From an uncultured Cryomorphaceae bacterium (GTDB lineage: Bacteria > Bacteroidota > Bacteroidia > Flavobacteriales > Schleiferiaceae), in NCBI GenBank assembly GCA_937900215.1, contig CALCFH010000494.1, positions 1-7,523 of the forward strand: a DNA stretch of 7,523 bases, read 5' to 3'. Below the pieces are notes generated by a model. The model searched no databases. It was not told the origin of the DNA and saw only the letters and a list, made by a program, of their open reading frames with translations. The position numbers and the translations under genes are program-made. Shown here one piece after another: positions 1-6,064 of this stretch (positions are counted from its first letter, which is position 1; every line of letters begins with the position of its first letter).

Positions 1-1179
1 CGCGGCCGCAATGCTAGAACGAAGTAGGTCTGCATGGGTGTGAACTGCCTTAATTATATTGATAAAGAAGGTAAGAAACTGTAAATTGCTCTTGGGGTTT
101 TTACCCGGGCTTAAAAGGTTAATTCCTGTATCAGTAGCTAGCGACCAATTGTTGTGTTTACCACTTCCGTTTACTCCTGCAAAAGGCTTTTCATGCAACA
201 AAACTCTAAATCCATGACGTATCGCAACTTTCTCCATAACATCCATTATTAGGGAGTTGTGATCTACAGCAAGATTGGCTTCTTCATAAAGAGGGGCCAT
301 TTCATACTGACCTGGCGCTACTTCATTGTGTCTAGTTTTAAGAGGAATACCTAGAAGATGTGCCTCATACTCCAATTCACGCATATACATTATCACTCGC
401 TCAGGAATAGATCCAAAATAGTGATCATCTAACTGTTGTCCTTTAGCAGGCGCATGACCAAGCAAGGTTCTACCAGTAAGGAGAAGGTCAGGTCTTGCCT
501 TGAACATGGCGCTGTCTATCAAGAAGTACTCTTGCTCCCAACCCAAAGTTGAGGTTACCTTTTTTACATTCTTATCAAAATATTGACAAACCGATGTTGC
601 AGCCATATCAATAGATTGGAGAGCGCGCAACAAAGGCGTTTTATAATCTAAGGCCTCTCCTGTATAGGCAACGAAGACAGATGGAATGCAAAGTGTTTTT
701 CCAATCACAAAGGCTGGCGAAGTAGGATCCCATGCTGTATAGCCTCTTGCCTCAAACGTATTGCGGATTCCTCCATTGGGAAAAGAAGAAGCGTCTGGCT
801 CCTGTTGAACCAACATACCTCCATCAAAGCGCTCTATTGCTTGTCCTCCTGAAGCGGGCTCAAAAAAACTATCGTGCTTTTCTGCCGTTGCGCCTGTAAG
901 AGGCTGAAACCAGTGCGTATAATGCGTTGCACCTAAAGTATTAGACCACGCCTTCATAGCAGAGGCAATTTGATCAGCCATAGATCTTTCAATCTTTGTT
1001 CCATGCTGAGTGGCAGACATAACCGATTTATAGGCTTCTGCTCCCAGCCAAGATTGCATTGCTTTTTGATTGAACACATGCTTTCCATAGTAAGAAGGAA
1101 CACCGCCATCTGGAACTATAAATTCGGTTGGCTTTCTGCTAGATAAGGCTTCGAGACTTTGGAATCGAATATTTGGCAT
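1..1179 (-). CDS. glnN: Glutamine synthetase type III (GlnN class), N-terminal 393 residues, partial at left edge
   Basis: Glutamine synthetase makes glutamine from glutamate, ammonia and ATP in the cytoplasm, the main ammonia-assimilation step. The frame is open from the ATG at 1177-1179 to base 1 without a stop, giving 393 residues. Type III enzymes are known to be about 700-730 residues, so roughly the first half is present. Visible signatures are the type III block HWFQPLTGATAEKHDSFFEP (about 89-108), SSFPNGG and TFEARGYTAWDP (131-152), the metal/glutamate-binding WEQEYFLID (214-222; E215 and E217), TRHNEVAPGQYEMAP (282-296), and the ATP/glutamate segment with NGSGKHNNWS (337-346). All key residues seen are intact. 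The ATG is preferred because MPNIRFQSLEAL is the family-typical N-terminus and lies just after a good promoter. No Shine-Dalgarno sequence is seen, which is usual in Bacteroidota. The gene lies downstream of the antiporter gene but has its own promoter. The class assignment is very secure. The symbol glnN follows common type III usage; such genes are also often labelled glnA. Confidence 0.96.
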   Translation of the reverse strand, partial: MPNIRFQSLEALSSRKPTEFIVPDGGVPSYYGKHVFNQKAMQSWLGAEAYKSVMSATQHGTKIERSMADQIASAMKAWSNTLGATHYTHWFQPLTGATAEKHDSFFEPASGGQAIERFDGGMLVQQEPDASSFPNGGIRNTFEARGYTAWDPTSPAFVIGKTLCIPSVFVAYTGEALDYKTPLLRALQSIDMAATSVCQYFDKNVKKVTSTLGWEQEYFLIDSAMFKARPDLLLTGRTLLGHAPAKGQQLDDHYFGSIPERVIMYMRELEYEAHLLGIPLKTRHNEVAPGQYEMAPLYEEANLAVDHNSLIMDVMEKVAIRHGFRVLLHEKPFAGVNGSGKHNNWSLATDTGINLLSPGKNPKSNLQFLTFFINIIKAVHTHADLLRSSIAAA

Positions 1180-1189
1180 TGTTGAGTAA

Positions 1190-1220
1190 TTTTCTGCAAA
1201 AGTATAGTAATTGCAGAAAA
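1190..1220. promoter_or_regulatory. Perfect 10-bp inverted repeat over the glutamine synthetase promoter (putative operator)
   Basis: TTTTCTGCAA (1190-1199) and TTGCAGAAAA (1211-1220) are perfect inverted copies separated by 11 bp, with arm centres 21 bp apart, about two helical turns. One arm covers the -7 box and likely start site; the other lies in the spacer between the -7 and -33 boxes. This geometry suits a dimeric repressor or a nitrogen-responsive regulator. It does not resemble the GlnR/TnrA consensus (TGTnA-n7-TnACA). The regulator is unknown. Confidence 0.6.
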
Positions 1221-1229
1221 AATGACAAA
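1197..1229 (-). promoter_or_regulatory. Bacteroidota-type promoter of the glutamine synthetase gene
   Basis: On the minus strand, TACTTTTG (1204-1197) matches the Bacteroidota -7 box TAnnTTTG exactly. TTTG (1229-1226) lies 21 nt upstream and fits the -33 box. Transcription would start near 1190-1192, giving a leader of only about 11-13 nt before the ATG at 1179. Both boxes and their spacing are read directly; promoter function is inferred from the known Bacteroidota sigma-ABfr consensus. Confidence 0.7.
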
Positions 1230-1240
1230 TTAATTCATCA

Positions 1241-1261
1241 GACCCCTAAAATTTAAGGGTC
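1241..1261 (-). terminator. Imperfect hairpin after the antiporter gene, possible weak terminator
   Basis: On the minus strand, GACCC and GGGTC flank an AT-rich centre. With one T-G wobble, the stem reaches 9 bp with a 3-nt loop. It starts 4 nt after the antiporter stop codon (1266-1268). No continuous U-tract follows immediately; T-rich sequence comes about 10-25 nt later. It could partly end the ffh operon transcript or protect its 3' end. Some read-through into the glutamine synthetase gene remains possible. Confidence 0.45.
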
Positions 1262-1265
1262 AAAG

Positions 1266-2210
1266 TTAGAAAAGTGATATAATATAGACTGAATACCCCA
1301 ACAGCAACAGGGCTCCCTCAATAAAATTGAAATTCATCTTTCTTCGAATGAGCATCAACAATGGAATTGCCAATGTAAAAGCAAGCATCAGGGGCATATC
1401 CCATGATAGCACTTGACTAGAGTCTGGTTGAAGCGGGATTATCATAGAACTGATGCCTATGACACATCCAATATTAAAAATATTAGAACCAATAATATTC
1501 CCCAATGCGATCTCCTTTTGACCTTTATAAGCAGACACAAGAGATGCTGCTAATTCCGGCAAACTCGTTCCTACTGAAACAATGGTTAAAGAAATCACAC
1601 GATCTGAAACGCCAAAGGCTTGGGCAATATTTACAGAACCGTCTACTAAAAAGGAGGCCCCAAACCGAAGGGCAATTAATCCAATGGCGAAATATAGAGA
1701 AGAAACGAGTCCGGAATATTTTGGTTTAGCATGTTCGTGCCCTTCCTCCAATTGAACTTTATTCTCTCTTCTATTCTGAAACACAAGCCAACTCACATAA
1801 ATGATCAATAGGCCTAGTAGCAATGTTCCATCTAAAAAACCTGTATTTCCATCCCACGATAAAAGACCAAAATAAATGAATGAGAGAAATAGCAGTACTA
1901 AATAATCGGTTCGTAAAGTTTTACGCGAAATTTCTACACTAAAGAACAAGGCTGTTAAACCTAATATAAGTCCAATATTGCTAAGATTACTTCCAACTAC
2001 ATTGCCTATGGCCACATCCGGATAACCATTCAGCGCTGCTTCTAAACTCACAATTAACTCTGGGGCAGATGTGCCAAAACTCACTACCGTAAGTCCTACG
2101 ACCATTGGCGAAATCTTGAATCGAAGTGCAATATCACTGGCCCCTCTTACTAAAGATTCTGCACCAATAACCAATAGAATCAGACCAAGAAGAATGAAGA
2201 GGTAATCCAC
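1266..2210 (-). CDS. Inner-membrane calcium/sodium antiporter, CaCA superfamily (YrbG-like)
   Basis: This is a 314-residue polytopic membrane protein of the Ca2+/cation antiporter superfamily, predicted to exchange Ca2+ (or another cation) for Na+, K+ or H+ across the cytoplasmic membrane. The two inverted alpha repeats are plain. Alpha-1 has GTSAPE (46-51) and GNVVGSNLSNIG (69-80); alpha-2 has GTSLPE (214-219) and GNIIGSNIFNIG (237-248). E51 and E219 are the conserved ion-ligating glutamates of the family. About ten hydrophobic segments can be drawn, split by a hydrophilic loop at about 146-166 that contains GHEH. The start is GTG (2208-2210): an in-frame TAA, the tatA stop, lies only two codons upstream, and hydrophobic sequence begins at once. 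The gene follows tatA after 3 nt and is the last gene of the ffh operon. Ion specificity cannot be read from the sequence. Length is normal for the YrbG group. Confidence 0.93.
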   Translation of the reverse strand: MDYLFILLGLILLVIGAESLVRGASDIALRFKISPMVVGLTVVSFGTSAPELIVSLEAALNGYPDVAIGNVVGSNLSNIGLILGLTALFFSVEISRKTLRTDYLVLLFLSFIYFGLLSWDGNTGFLDGTLLLGLLIIYVSWLVFQNRRENKVQLEEGHEHAKPKYSGLVSSLYFAIGLIALRFGASFLVDGSVNIAQAFGVSDRVISLTIVSVGTSLPELAASLVSAYKGQKEIALGNIIGSNIFNIGCVIGISSMIIPLQPDSSQVLSWDMPLMLAFTLAIPLLMLIRRKMNFNFIEGALLLLGYSVYIISLF

Positions 2211-2213
2211 AAC

Positions 2214-2498
2214 TTATGGTTTTAATCCTCTTTTAACAGCTCCTTCTGCCTCATCCATTACTTTACGTCCTTGGTCCACTTGGTCTTTGATGTCTTTTAA
2301 GGCAGATGTATCAATGTCTGCGGAACGTTTAATTTCTTCCTTAATAGAATCGGTAGCATGGCGAATTTCCTTCATGCCTTTTCCCAAGCCTCTCGCCAAT
2401 TCAGGTATTCGATTGGAACCGAAGAATAGAAGCACAATGAGTAGAATGAGTAATATCTCTCCTCCTCCTATGGAAAAAAACAACAGAATTGCACCCAT
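2214..2498 (-). CDS. tatA: Twin-arginine translocase subunit TatA/TatE family
   Basis: This is a 94-residue TatA/E-family protein, the pore-forming or membrane-thinning component that moves folded proteins with twin-arginine signals across the cytoplasmic membrane with TatC. One N-terminal membrane segment (about 13-27) begins with a polar GGGE and ends in the family's FFG motif (25-27). It is followed by the hinge and amphipathic helix IPELARGLGKGMKEIR (31-46) and then a charged, probably helical or disordered tail (47-94). A weak ribosome site, AAAGG, ends 4 nt before the ATG at 2496-2498. The gene begins 11 nt after folD and ends 3 nt before the antiporter. No tatC or second TatA-like gene is visible here, so its partners lie elsewhere. 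A TatB role cannot be fully excluded, but the glycine-rich hinge is TatA-like. Confidence 0.93.
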   Translation of the reverse strand: MGAILLFFSIGGGEILLILLIVLLFFGSNRIPELARGLGKGMKEIRHATDSIKEEIKRSADIDTSALKDIKDQVDQGRKVMDEAEGAVKRGLKP

Positions 2499-2509
2499 TA
2501 AACCTTTGC

Positions 2510-3394
2510 TTATTTTAAATTAAAACTGCGCTTATATGCTGTTAACGTATTGGTAAGCAGAGAAGTTCTAGTCATTGGGCCCACTCCTCCTGGTACCGGA
2601 CTAATAAAACCAACTTTCTCTGAAACCGAATCAAAATCAACATCACCCTGAATGATATATCCCTTTTCATTGGTATCTGTCTCTACCCTACTGATTCCAA
2701 CATCTATAATCACAGCTCCTGCCTTGATCATATCTGCTTTAATAAAGCCGGGTTTTCCTAGAGCAGCGATTAGAATATCCGCCTCTTTGCAAATTTCCTT
2801 TAGATTTTTTGTTCTAGAATGGGTAAGTGTAACTGTACAATTGCCCGGGTTTGAGTTTCTTGCAAGAAGTATACTCAATGGCATACCCACAATTTTACTT
2901 CTACCAATTATTACACAATGCTTCCCGGAAGTATCAATCCCGCTTCGTTTCAACATTTGAATCACCCCTGCTGGCGTTGCAGGTACAAATCCAGGTAGAC
3001 CCAATGCCATATTGCCAATATTTACGGGATGAAAGCCGTCTACATCTTTTGCAGGATCGATTGCCAGAAGCACCTTGGATTCATCTATTCCTTTTGGAAG
3101 CGGTAATTGAACAATAAATCCATCAACAGACGGATCTGCATTCAACTTCTCCACCCAAGCCAATAAAACCTCTTCACTCGTGTTCTCATCCAATCGAACT
3201 GCCTCACTTTCAAATCCAACCTGATGGCAGTCCTTTACTTTCGCATTCACATAGGTCTGACTTGGTCCGTCTGAGCCAACAAGAACGGCTACCAATTTGG
3301 GTCTACGCAGGCCTTTCGCAAGAAAAGTAGAAACCTCTTGCTTTATTTCTTCTTTGATAGTGCGCGAAAGCGCTATTCCACTAATTATTTCCAT
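2510..3394 (-). CDS. folD: Bifunctional methylenetetrahydrofolate dehydrogenase / methenyltetrahydrofolate cyclohydrolase
   Basis: FolD is a cytoplasmic enzyme that oxidises 5,10-methylene-THF with NADP+ and hydrolyses the methenyl product to 10-formyl-THF. This feeds purine synthesis and initiator tRNA formylation. The 294-residue length is normal. The catalytic domain contains YVNAK with Y48 and the active-site lysine K52, QLPLP (96-100, with the conserved Q96) and the KDVDGF loop (116-121; D119). The NAD(P)-binding domain shows GRSKIVGMP (164-172) and a conserved C-terminal SPVPGGVGPMT (265-275). The ATG at 3392-3394 follows tandem TAA codons that end ffh, in the layout TAATAAATG. Side-by-side ffh and folD genes are a known arrangement in Flavobacteriia. 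No anomaly is visible. Confidence 0.97.
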   Translation of the reverse strand: MEIISGIALSRTIKEEIKQEVSTFLAKGLRRPKLVAVLVGSDGPSQTYVNAKVKDCHQVGFESEAVRLDENTSEEVLLAWVEKLNADPSVDGFIVQLPLPKGIDESKVLLAIDPAKDVDGFHPVNIGNMALGLPGFVPATPAGVIQMLKRSGIDTSGKHCVIIGRSKIVGMPLSILLARNSNPGNCTVTLTHSRTKNLKEICKEADILIAALGKPGFIKADMIKAGAVIIDVGISRVETDTNEKGYIIQGDVDFDSVSEKVGFISPVPGGVGPMTRTSLLTNTLTAYKRSFNLK

Positions 3395-3397
3395 TTA

Positions 3398-4723
3398 TTA
3401 TCTGCGCTTCATTGCTTGTGTAAGAGCCCTTCCACCTCCACTTTGCATTGTCTTCATAACTTTATTCATATCCTCAAATTGCTTCAACAATCGGTTCACA
3501 TCTGGCACAGTTGTACCTGACCCCATGGCAATTCTTTTTCTTCTACTTCCAGAAATAACATTGGGATTTTCTCTTTCATACGGGGTCATAGAATGAATCA
3601 TGGCCTCGATAGGCTTAAATGAATTATCGTCTATGTCTACTCCTTTTAGTGCTTTGCCCATGCCGGGTATCATTCCCATGAGATCTTTCATGTTACCCAT
3701 CTTTTTGATTTGCTGAATCTGATTGAGAAAATCATCAAATCCGAACTTATTCTGGGCTATTTTTTTCTGAACCTTCCTCGCTTCTTCTTCATTGAATTGC
3801 TCTTGTGCCCTTTCAACAAGTGAAACAACGTCGCCCATTCCTAGAATACGGTCGGCCATTCTATTGGGGTAGAAAATGTCTAAGGCATCCATCTTTTCCC
3901 CCGTACCTACAAACTTTATAGGTTTATTCACCACAGAGCGTATGGTTAAGGCCGCTCCACCTCTGGTGTCTCCATCGAGTTTTGTGAGTATTACGCCATC
4001 GTAGTTTAAGACTTCGTTGAAAGCCTTTGCTGTATTAACGGCATCTTGCCCTGTCATAGAATCTACAACAAACAGTGTTTCAGATGGCACAACCGCTTTG
4101 TGTATGCGGCTGATCTCATCCATCATCTCCTTGTCTACCGCTAATCGACCTGCAGTATCAACAATGACTGCGTTAAAGCCATTCTTCTTTGCATAATCTA
4201 CCGCTGCCATTGCTATAGATACAGGGTCTTTGCTGTCTTCTTGATGAAATACTTCTACCCCAATTTGCTCACCCAATACTCTCAACTGCTGCACAGCCGC
4301 CGGACGGTATACGTCACATGCTACCAATAGAGGTCTCTTGCTCTTCTTTCTTTTTAGGTAGGATGCCAGCTTTCCGCTGAAGGTGGTTTTACCAGAACCC
4401 TGCAGCCCAGCAATTAATATGACGGAAGGATTGTCCTTGATATTCAACTCCACTGCCTCACCGCCCATCAGAAGTGCCATTTCATCACGTACAATTTTCA
4501 CCATGAGTTGACTTGGCTGGAGTGAACTCAACACCTTTTCTCCTAGCGCCTTGTCTTTCACCTTTTGGGTAAATTCTTTGGCCACTTTAAAACTAACATC
4601 GGCATCTACTAAGGCTCTGCGCACCTCTTTGAGTGATTCTGCAACATTTATCTCTGTTATCTTTCCGTGACCTTTCAATATCTGAAAGGCCGACTGCAAC
4701 TTATCACTTAGATTATCGAACAT
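3398..4723 (-). CDS. ffh: Signal recognition particle GTPase Ffh (SRP54)
   Basis: Ffh binds signal sequences emerging from the ribosome and, with 4.5S RNA and the receptor FtsY, delivers ribosomes to the Sec translocon. At 441 residues it has normal length. Its order is a helical N domain (about 1-88), then the G domain with P-loop GLQGSGKTT (106-114), DVYRPAA (137-143), DTAGR (189-193), TKLDGD (247-252) and GTGE (273-276), then a methionine-rich M domain (about 297-441). The RNA-binding SGSRRKRIAMGSGT (391-404) is intact. The ATG at 4721-4723 gives the family-typical MFDNLSDKLQ start; no clear Shine-Dalgarno is present. It is the first gene of a minus-strand operon with folD, tatA and an antiporter gene, and is divergent from the DUF3332-type lipoprotein gene. 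Confidence 0.98.
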   Translation of the reverse strand: MFDNLSDKLQSAFQILKGHGKITEINVAESLKEVRRALVDADVSFKVAKEFTQKVKDKALGEKVLSSLQPSQLMVKIVRDEMALLMGGEAVELNIKDNPSVILIAGLQGSGKTTFSGKLASYLKRKKSKRPLLVACDVYRPAAVQQLRVLGEQIGVEVFHQEDSKDPVSIAMAAVDYAKKNGFNAVIVDTAGRLAVDKEMMDEISRIHKAVVPSETLFVVDSMTGQDAVNTAKAFNEVLNYDGVILTKLDGDTRGGAALTIRSVVNKPIKFVGTGEKMDALDIFYPNRMADRILGMGDVVSLVERAQEQFNEEEARKVQKKIAQNKFGFDDFLNQIQQIKKMGNMKDLMGMIPGMGKALKGVDIDDNSFKPIEAMIHSMTPYERENPNVISGSRRKRIAMGSGTTVPDVNRLLKQFEDMNKVMKTMQSGGGRALTQAMKRR

Positions 4724-4750
4724 TGTTTTCTAAAAATTCATTTGATCGCA

Positions 4751-4758
4751 CAAAAATA
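4751..4758 (-). promoter_or_regulatory. Candidate -7 box for the ffh-folD-tatA-antiporter operon
   Basis: On the minus strand, TATTTTTG matches the Bacteroidota -7 consensus TAnnTTTG exactly and lies 27 nt before the ffh ATG, giving a predicted leader of about 20 nt. No proper TTTG is found 19-21 nt upstream, only TTAT-like sequence, so the call rests on one box and on its position at the head of the operon. Confidence 0.45.
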
Positions 4759-4860
4759 GCGAAAGGACTCGGGCTGGAATAACGGATAGAAAAAGCTTTA
4801 ACAAGGCATACTATTTTCAAATCGCGACGTTCTAGCTTCTGAAATGTAAACTAAAATTCT

Positions 4861-5430
4861 ATGAAACGCATTTTAAGCTTTATCCTTGCGCTAAGCATTG
4901 CCTTCTCCTCCAGCTCTTGCTTCGGAAGTTTTGGTCTCACTCAAAAGTTATACGGTTGGAACGATAGTGTTTCAAGCAATAAGTTCGTAAAAACGCTGCT
5001 ATTTTATGGCCTGATCATTACACCCGCATACAGCATTGCCGCTTTTGGAGATGTGGTCATTTTTAACCTTATTGAATTTTGGACAGGAAGCAACCCTTTA
5101 GCCATGGAGAGAGGAGAATCTGAAACAGAAATCCATAGCGTTGATGGGGTTGATTATCAGATAACGGCAAGCCTAAATCGCTTTGAAATAGCAGCTTTAG
5201 ATGGAAGTAAAATAGAATCGTATGTCTTCAATCCAACTGACATGACTTGGAGTTTAGAAACTACAGAAGGTCTAGTTCCTTTTGTTGGATTTGTTGAAAT
5301 GAACGAGCTGTCTTTTGCGAAGGTCTATTCAGCTGATGGTTCAACCGTCCTTTTTGACATGGCTAAATCATACAGCCTAGCGGAAGTGCAAACTAAACTC
5401 GATTCTAAGCTTGAACTTGCAGGCCGTTAA
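4861..5430 (+). CDS. DUF3332-type envelope lipoprotein of unknown function
   Basis: A 189-residue protein begins with a lipoprotein signal peptide: MKR, a hydrophobic core (4-15), then SSSSC with the likely lipidated Cys20. The mature part opens with CFGSFGLTQKLYGWN (20-34) and continues through a long hydrophobic stretch (about 45-72) containing DVVIFNLIEFWTGSNP (64-79). From memory this matches the DUF3332 family, found in Bacteroidota and some Gammaproteobacteria with no known biochemical role. The C-terminal half (85-189) is polar and beta-rich in appearance, with repeated aromatic/acidic strands. The protein probably sits in the envelope, anchored by lipid and perhaps by the hydrophobic segment. 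It is monocistronic: divergent from ffh and followed directly by a strong terminator. No convincing promoter or Shine-Dalgarno could be assigned upstream. The family call is by recognition of the N-terminal block. Confidence 0.85.
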   Translation: MKRILSFILALSIAFSSSSCFGSFGLTQKLYGWNDSVSSNKFVKTLLFYGLIITPAYSIAAFGDVVIFNLIEFWTGSNPLAMERGESETEIHSVDGVDYQITASLNRFEIAALDGSKIESYVFNPTDMTWSLETTEGLVPFVGFVEMNELSFAKVYSADGSTVLFDMAKSYSLAEVQTKLDSKLELAGR

Positions 5431-5444
5431 CTCAAATAGCATTA

Positions 5445-5490
5445 AATAATAAACCCCTTTTTTGCCTAGGTTAAAAAGGGGTTTATTATT
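5445..5490. terminator. Bidirectional intrinsic terminator with a perfect 18-bp stem
   Basis: The arm AATAATAAACCCCTTTTT (5445-5462) is perfectly complementary to 5473-5490 across a 10-nt loop. Four G-C pairs in the middle of the stem are flanked by A/T runs, so each strand gives a stem followed by U-rich sequence (TTTATTATT on plus, TTT-rich on minus). It begins 14 nt after the stop of the plus-strand lipoprotein gene. Its right arm includes the stop codon (5486-5488) of the minus-strand gene, so it serves both convergent genes. Confidence 0.92.
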
Positions 5491-5968
5491 CTTTAAATTG
5501 AATAACTTTTAGACTCCATCCGTCTTCTAACTCAATGTCTTTATAGGATAATCTATTGAAGAGAAAGCCAAGACCAACTGCTGCTGTTCCACCAAGGAGT
5601 TCTCCATTTTGTATAATAGGGCGCTCATTGTTAATCAAACTATTGGCAGAAACCACACCCATATAAAGCAATCCGCCTCCTTTTAAAGCACTACCAAACA
5701 ATCGAAGGATGCTCTTTCTAATACGTACTGCTTCTATTTCTGAGAGCAGAAATTCTTCTTTTCCAATTCGCAAGCTATTGCTATCTGCCTTAGTAATGGC
5801 TCCCGATATCCAATCTTCACCCAAACGGACTTCAATAAAATCTCCATAAAAATACTGTGCCTCTGGACGATTAAAATTCTCTTTCAACTGCACTACAAAA
5901 GAAGCGGGTTGAGCCAATAATCCCGCTACTATGCCCAGTTGTAATAATACAGTTAGGAGAATCTTCAA
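5486..5968 (-). CDS. Secreted or envelope protein of unknown function with a glycine-rich hydrophobic C-terminal half
   Basis: I do not recognise a named family. The 160-residue product has a clear Sec signal peptide (MKILLTVLLQLGIVAGLLA|QP, cleavage near 19/20). A small beta-rich segment (about 39-82) follows, with the pattern FYGDFIEVRLG...WISGAITK...SLRIG...FLLSEIEAVRI, resembling a compact SH3- or Sm-like barrel. Two hydrophobic, glycine-rich stretches follow (about 93-111 and 124-138) that could be paired membrane segments. The C-terminus (141-160) is charged. Small proteins of this layout are common and unannotated in Bacteroidota. The start codon ATG (5966-5968) is supported by the signal peptide. 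The gene is divergent from the exported peroxiredoxin-like gene, with 96 nt between the chosen starts, and shares the terminator with the DUF3332-type gene. Function is unknown. Confidence 0.8.
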   Translation of the reverse strand: MKILLTVLLQLGIVAGLLAQPASFVVQLKENFNRPEAQYFYGDFIEVRLGEDWISGAITKADSNSLRIGKEEFLLSEIEAVRIRKSILRLFGSALKGGGLLYMGVVSANSLINNERPIIQNGELLGGTAAVGLGFLFNRLSYKDIELEDGWSLKVIQFKE

Positions 5969-6036
5969 TTTTCTATGATTTATTGCAGTAAGGTAAGGAA
6001 GACGACACTAAAACAAAGAACTTCTGTTGAAGTTTG

Positions 6037-6044
6037 TACCTTTC
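6037..6044 (+). promoter_or_regulatory. Candidate -7 box for the peroxiredoxin-like gene
   Basis: TACCTTTC matches the Bacteroidota -7 box TAnnTTTG in 7 of 8 positions and lies 20 nt before the preferred ATG at 6065. No TTTG lies 19-21 nt upstream, so this is a weak call. If used, it would place transcription start after the longer upstream ATG at 5975, supporting the shorter protein. Confidence 0.35.
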
Positions 6045-6064
6045 TCAAACATAAAACACCCAGT

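Noticed and set aside
1190..1220. The inverted repeat upstream of glutamine synthetase read as an RNA attenuator or terminator hairpin
   Set aside because: The predicted transcription start near 1190 lies at the edge of the repeat, so most of it would not be transcribed from this promoter. A DNA operator is the better reading.
1505..1729. Small plus-strand reading frame inside the antiporter gene
   Set aside because: It lies antisense to a clear alpha-repeat-encoding region and shows no recognisable protein features. The same applies to plus-strand frames at 2287-2523, 2652-2960, 2851-3117, 3297-3596, 6663-6914 and 6986-7291.
4730..4741. Four-codon upstream reading frame (ATG AAT TTT TAG) in the ffh leader
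   Set aside because: It lacks a ribosome site and is short enough to occur by chance in AT-rich DNA. It is recorded because it is in frame with ffh and ends 6 nt before its ATG.
4812..4819. TATTTTCA as a -7 box for the DUF3332-type gene
   Set aside because: Two mismatches to TAnnTTTG in the conserved part and no TTTG at the right distance upstream.
6046..6053. Minus-strand TATGTTTG, an exact TAnnTTTG match that might drive the 160-residue gene
   Set aside because: No TTTG box lies 19-21 nt further upstream, and the leader would be about 70 nt. Possible but not supported enough to list.
5975..6064. A 30-residue N-terminal extension of the peroxiredoxin-like protein from an upstream ATG
   Set aside because: The extension is polar, would bury a clear signal peptide that starts at 6065, and begins only 6 nt from the divergent gene's start. 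The candidate -7 box at 6037-6044 also lies inside it.
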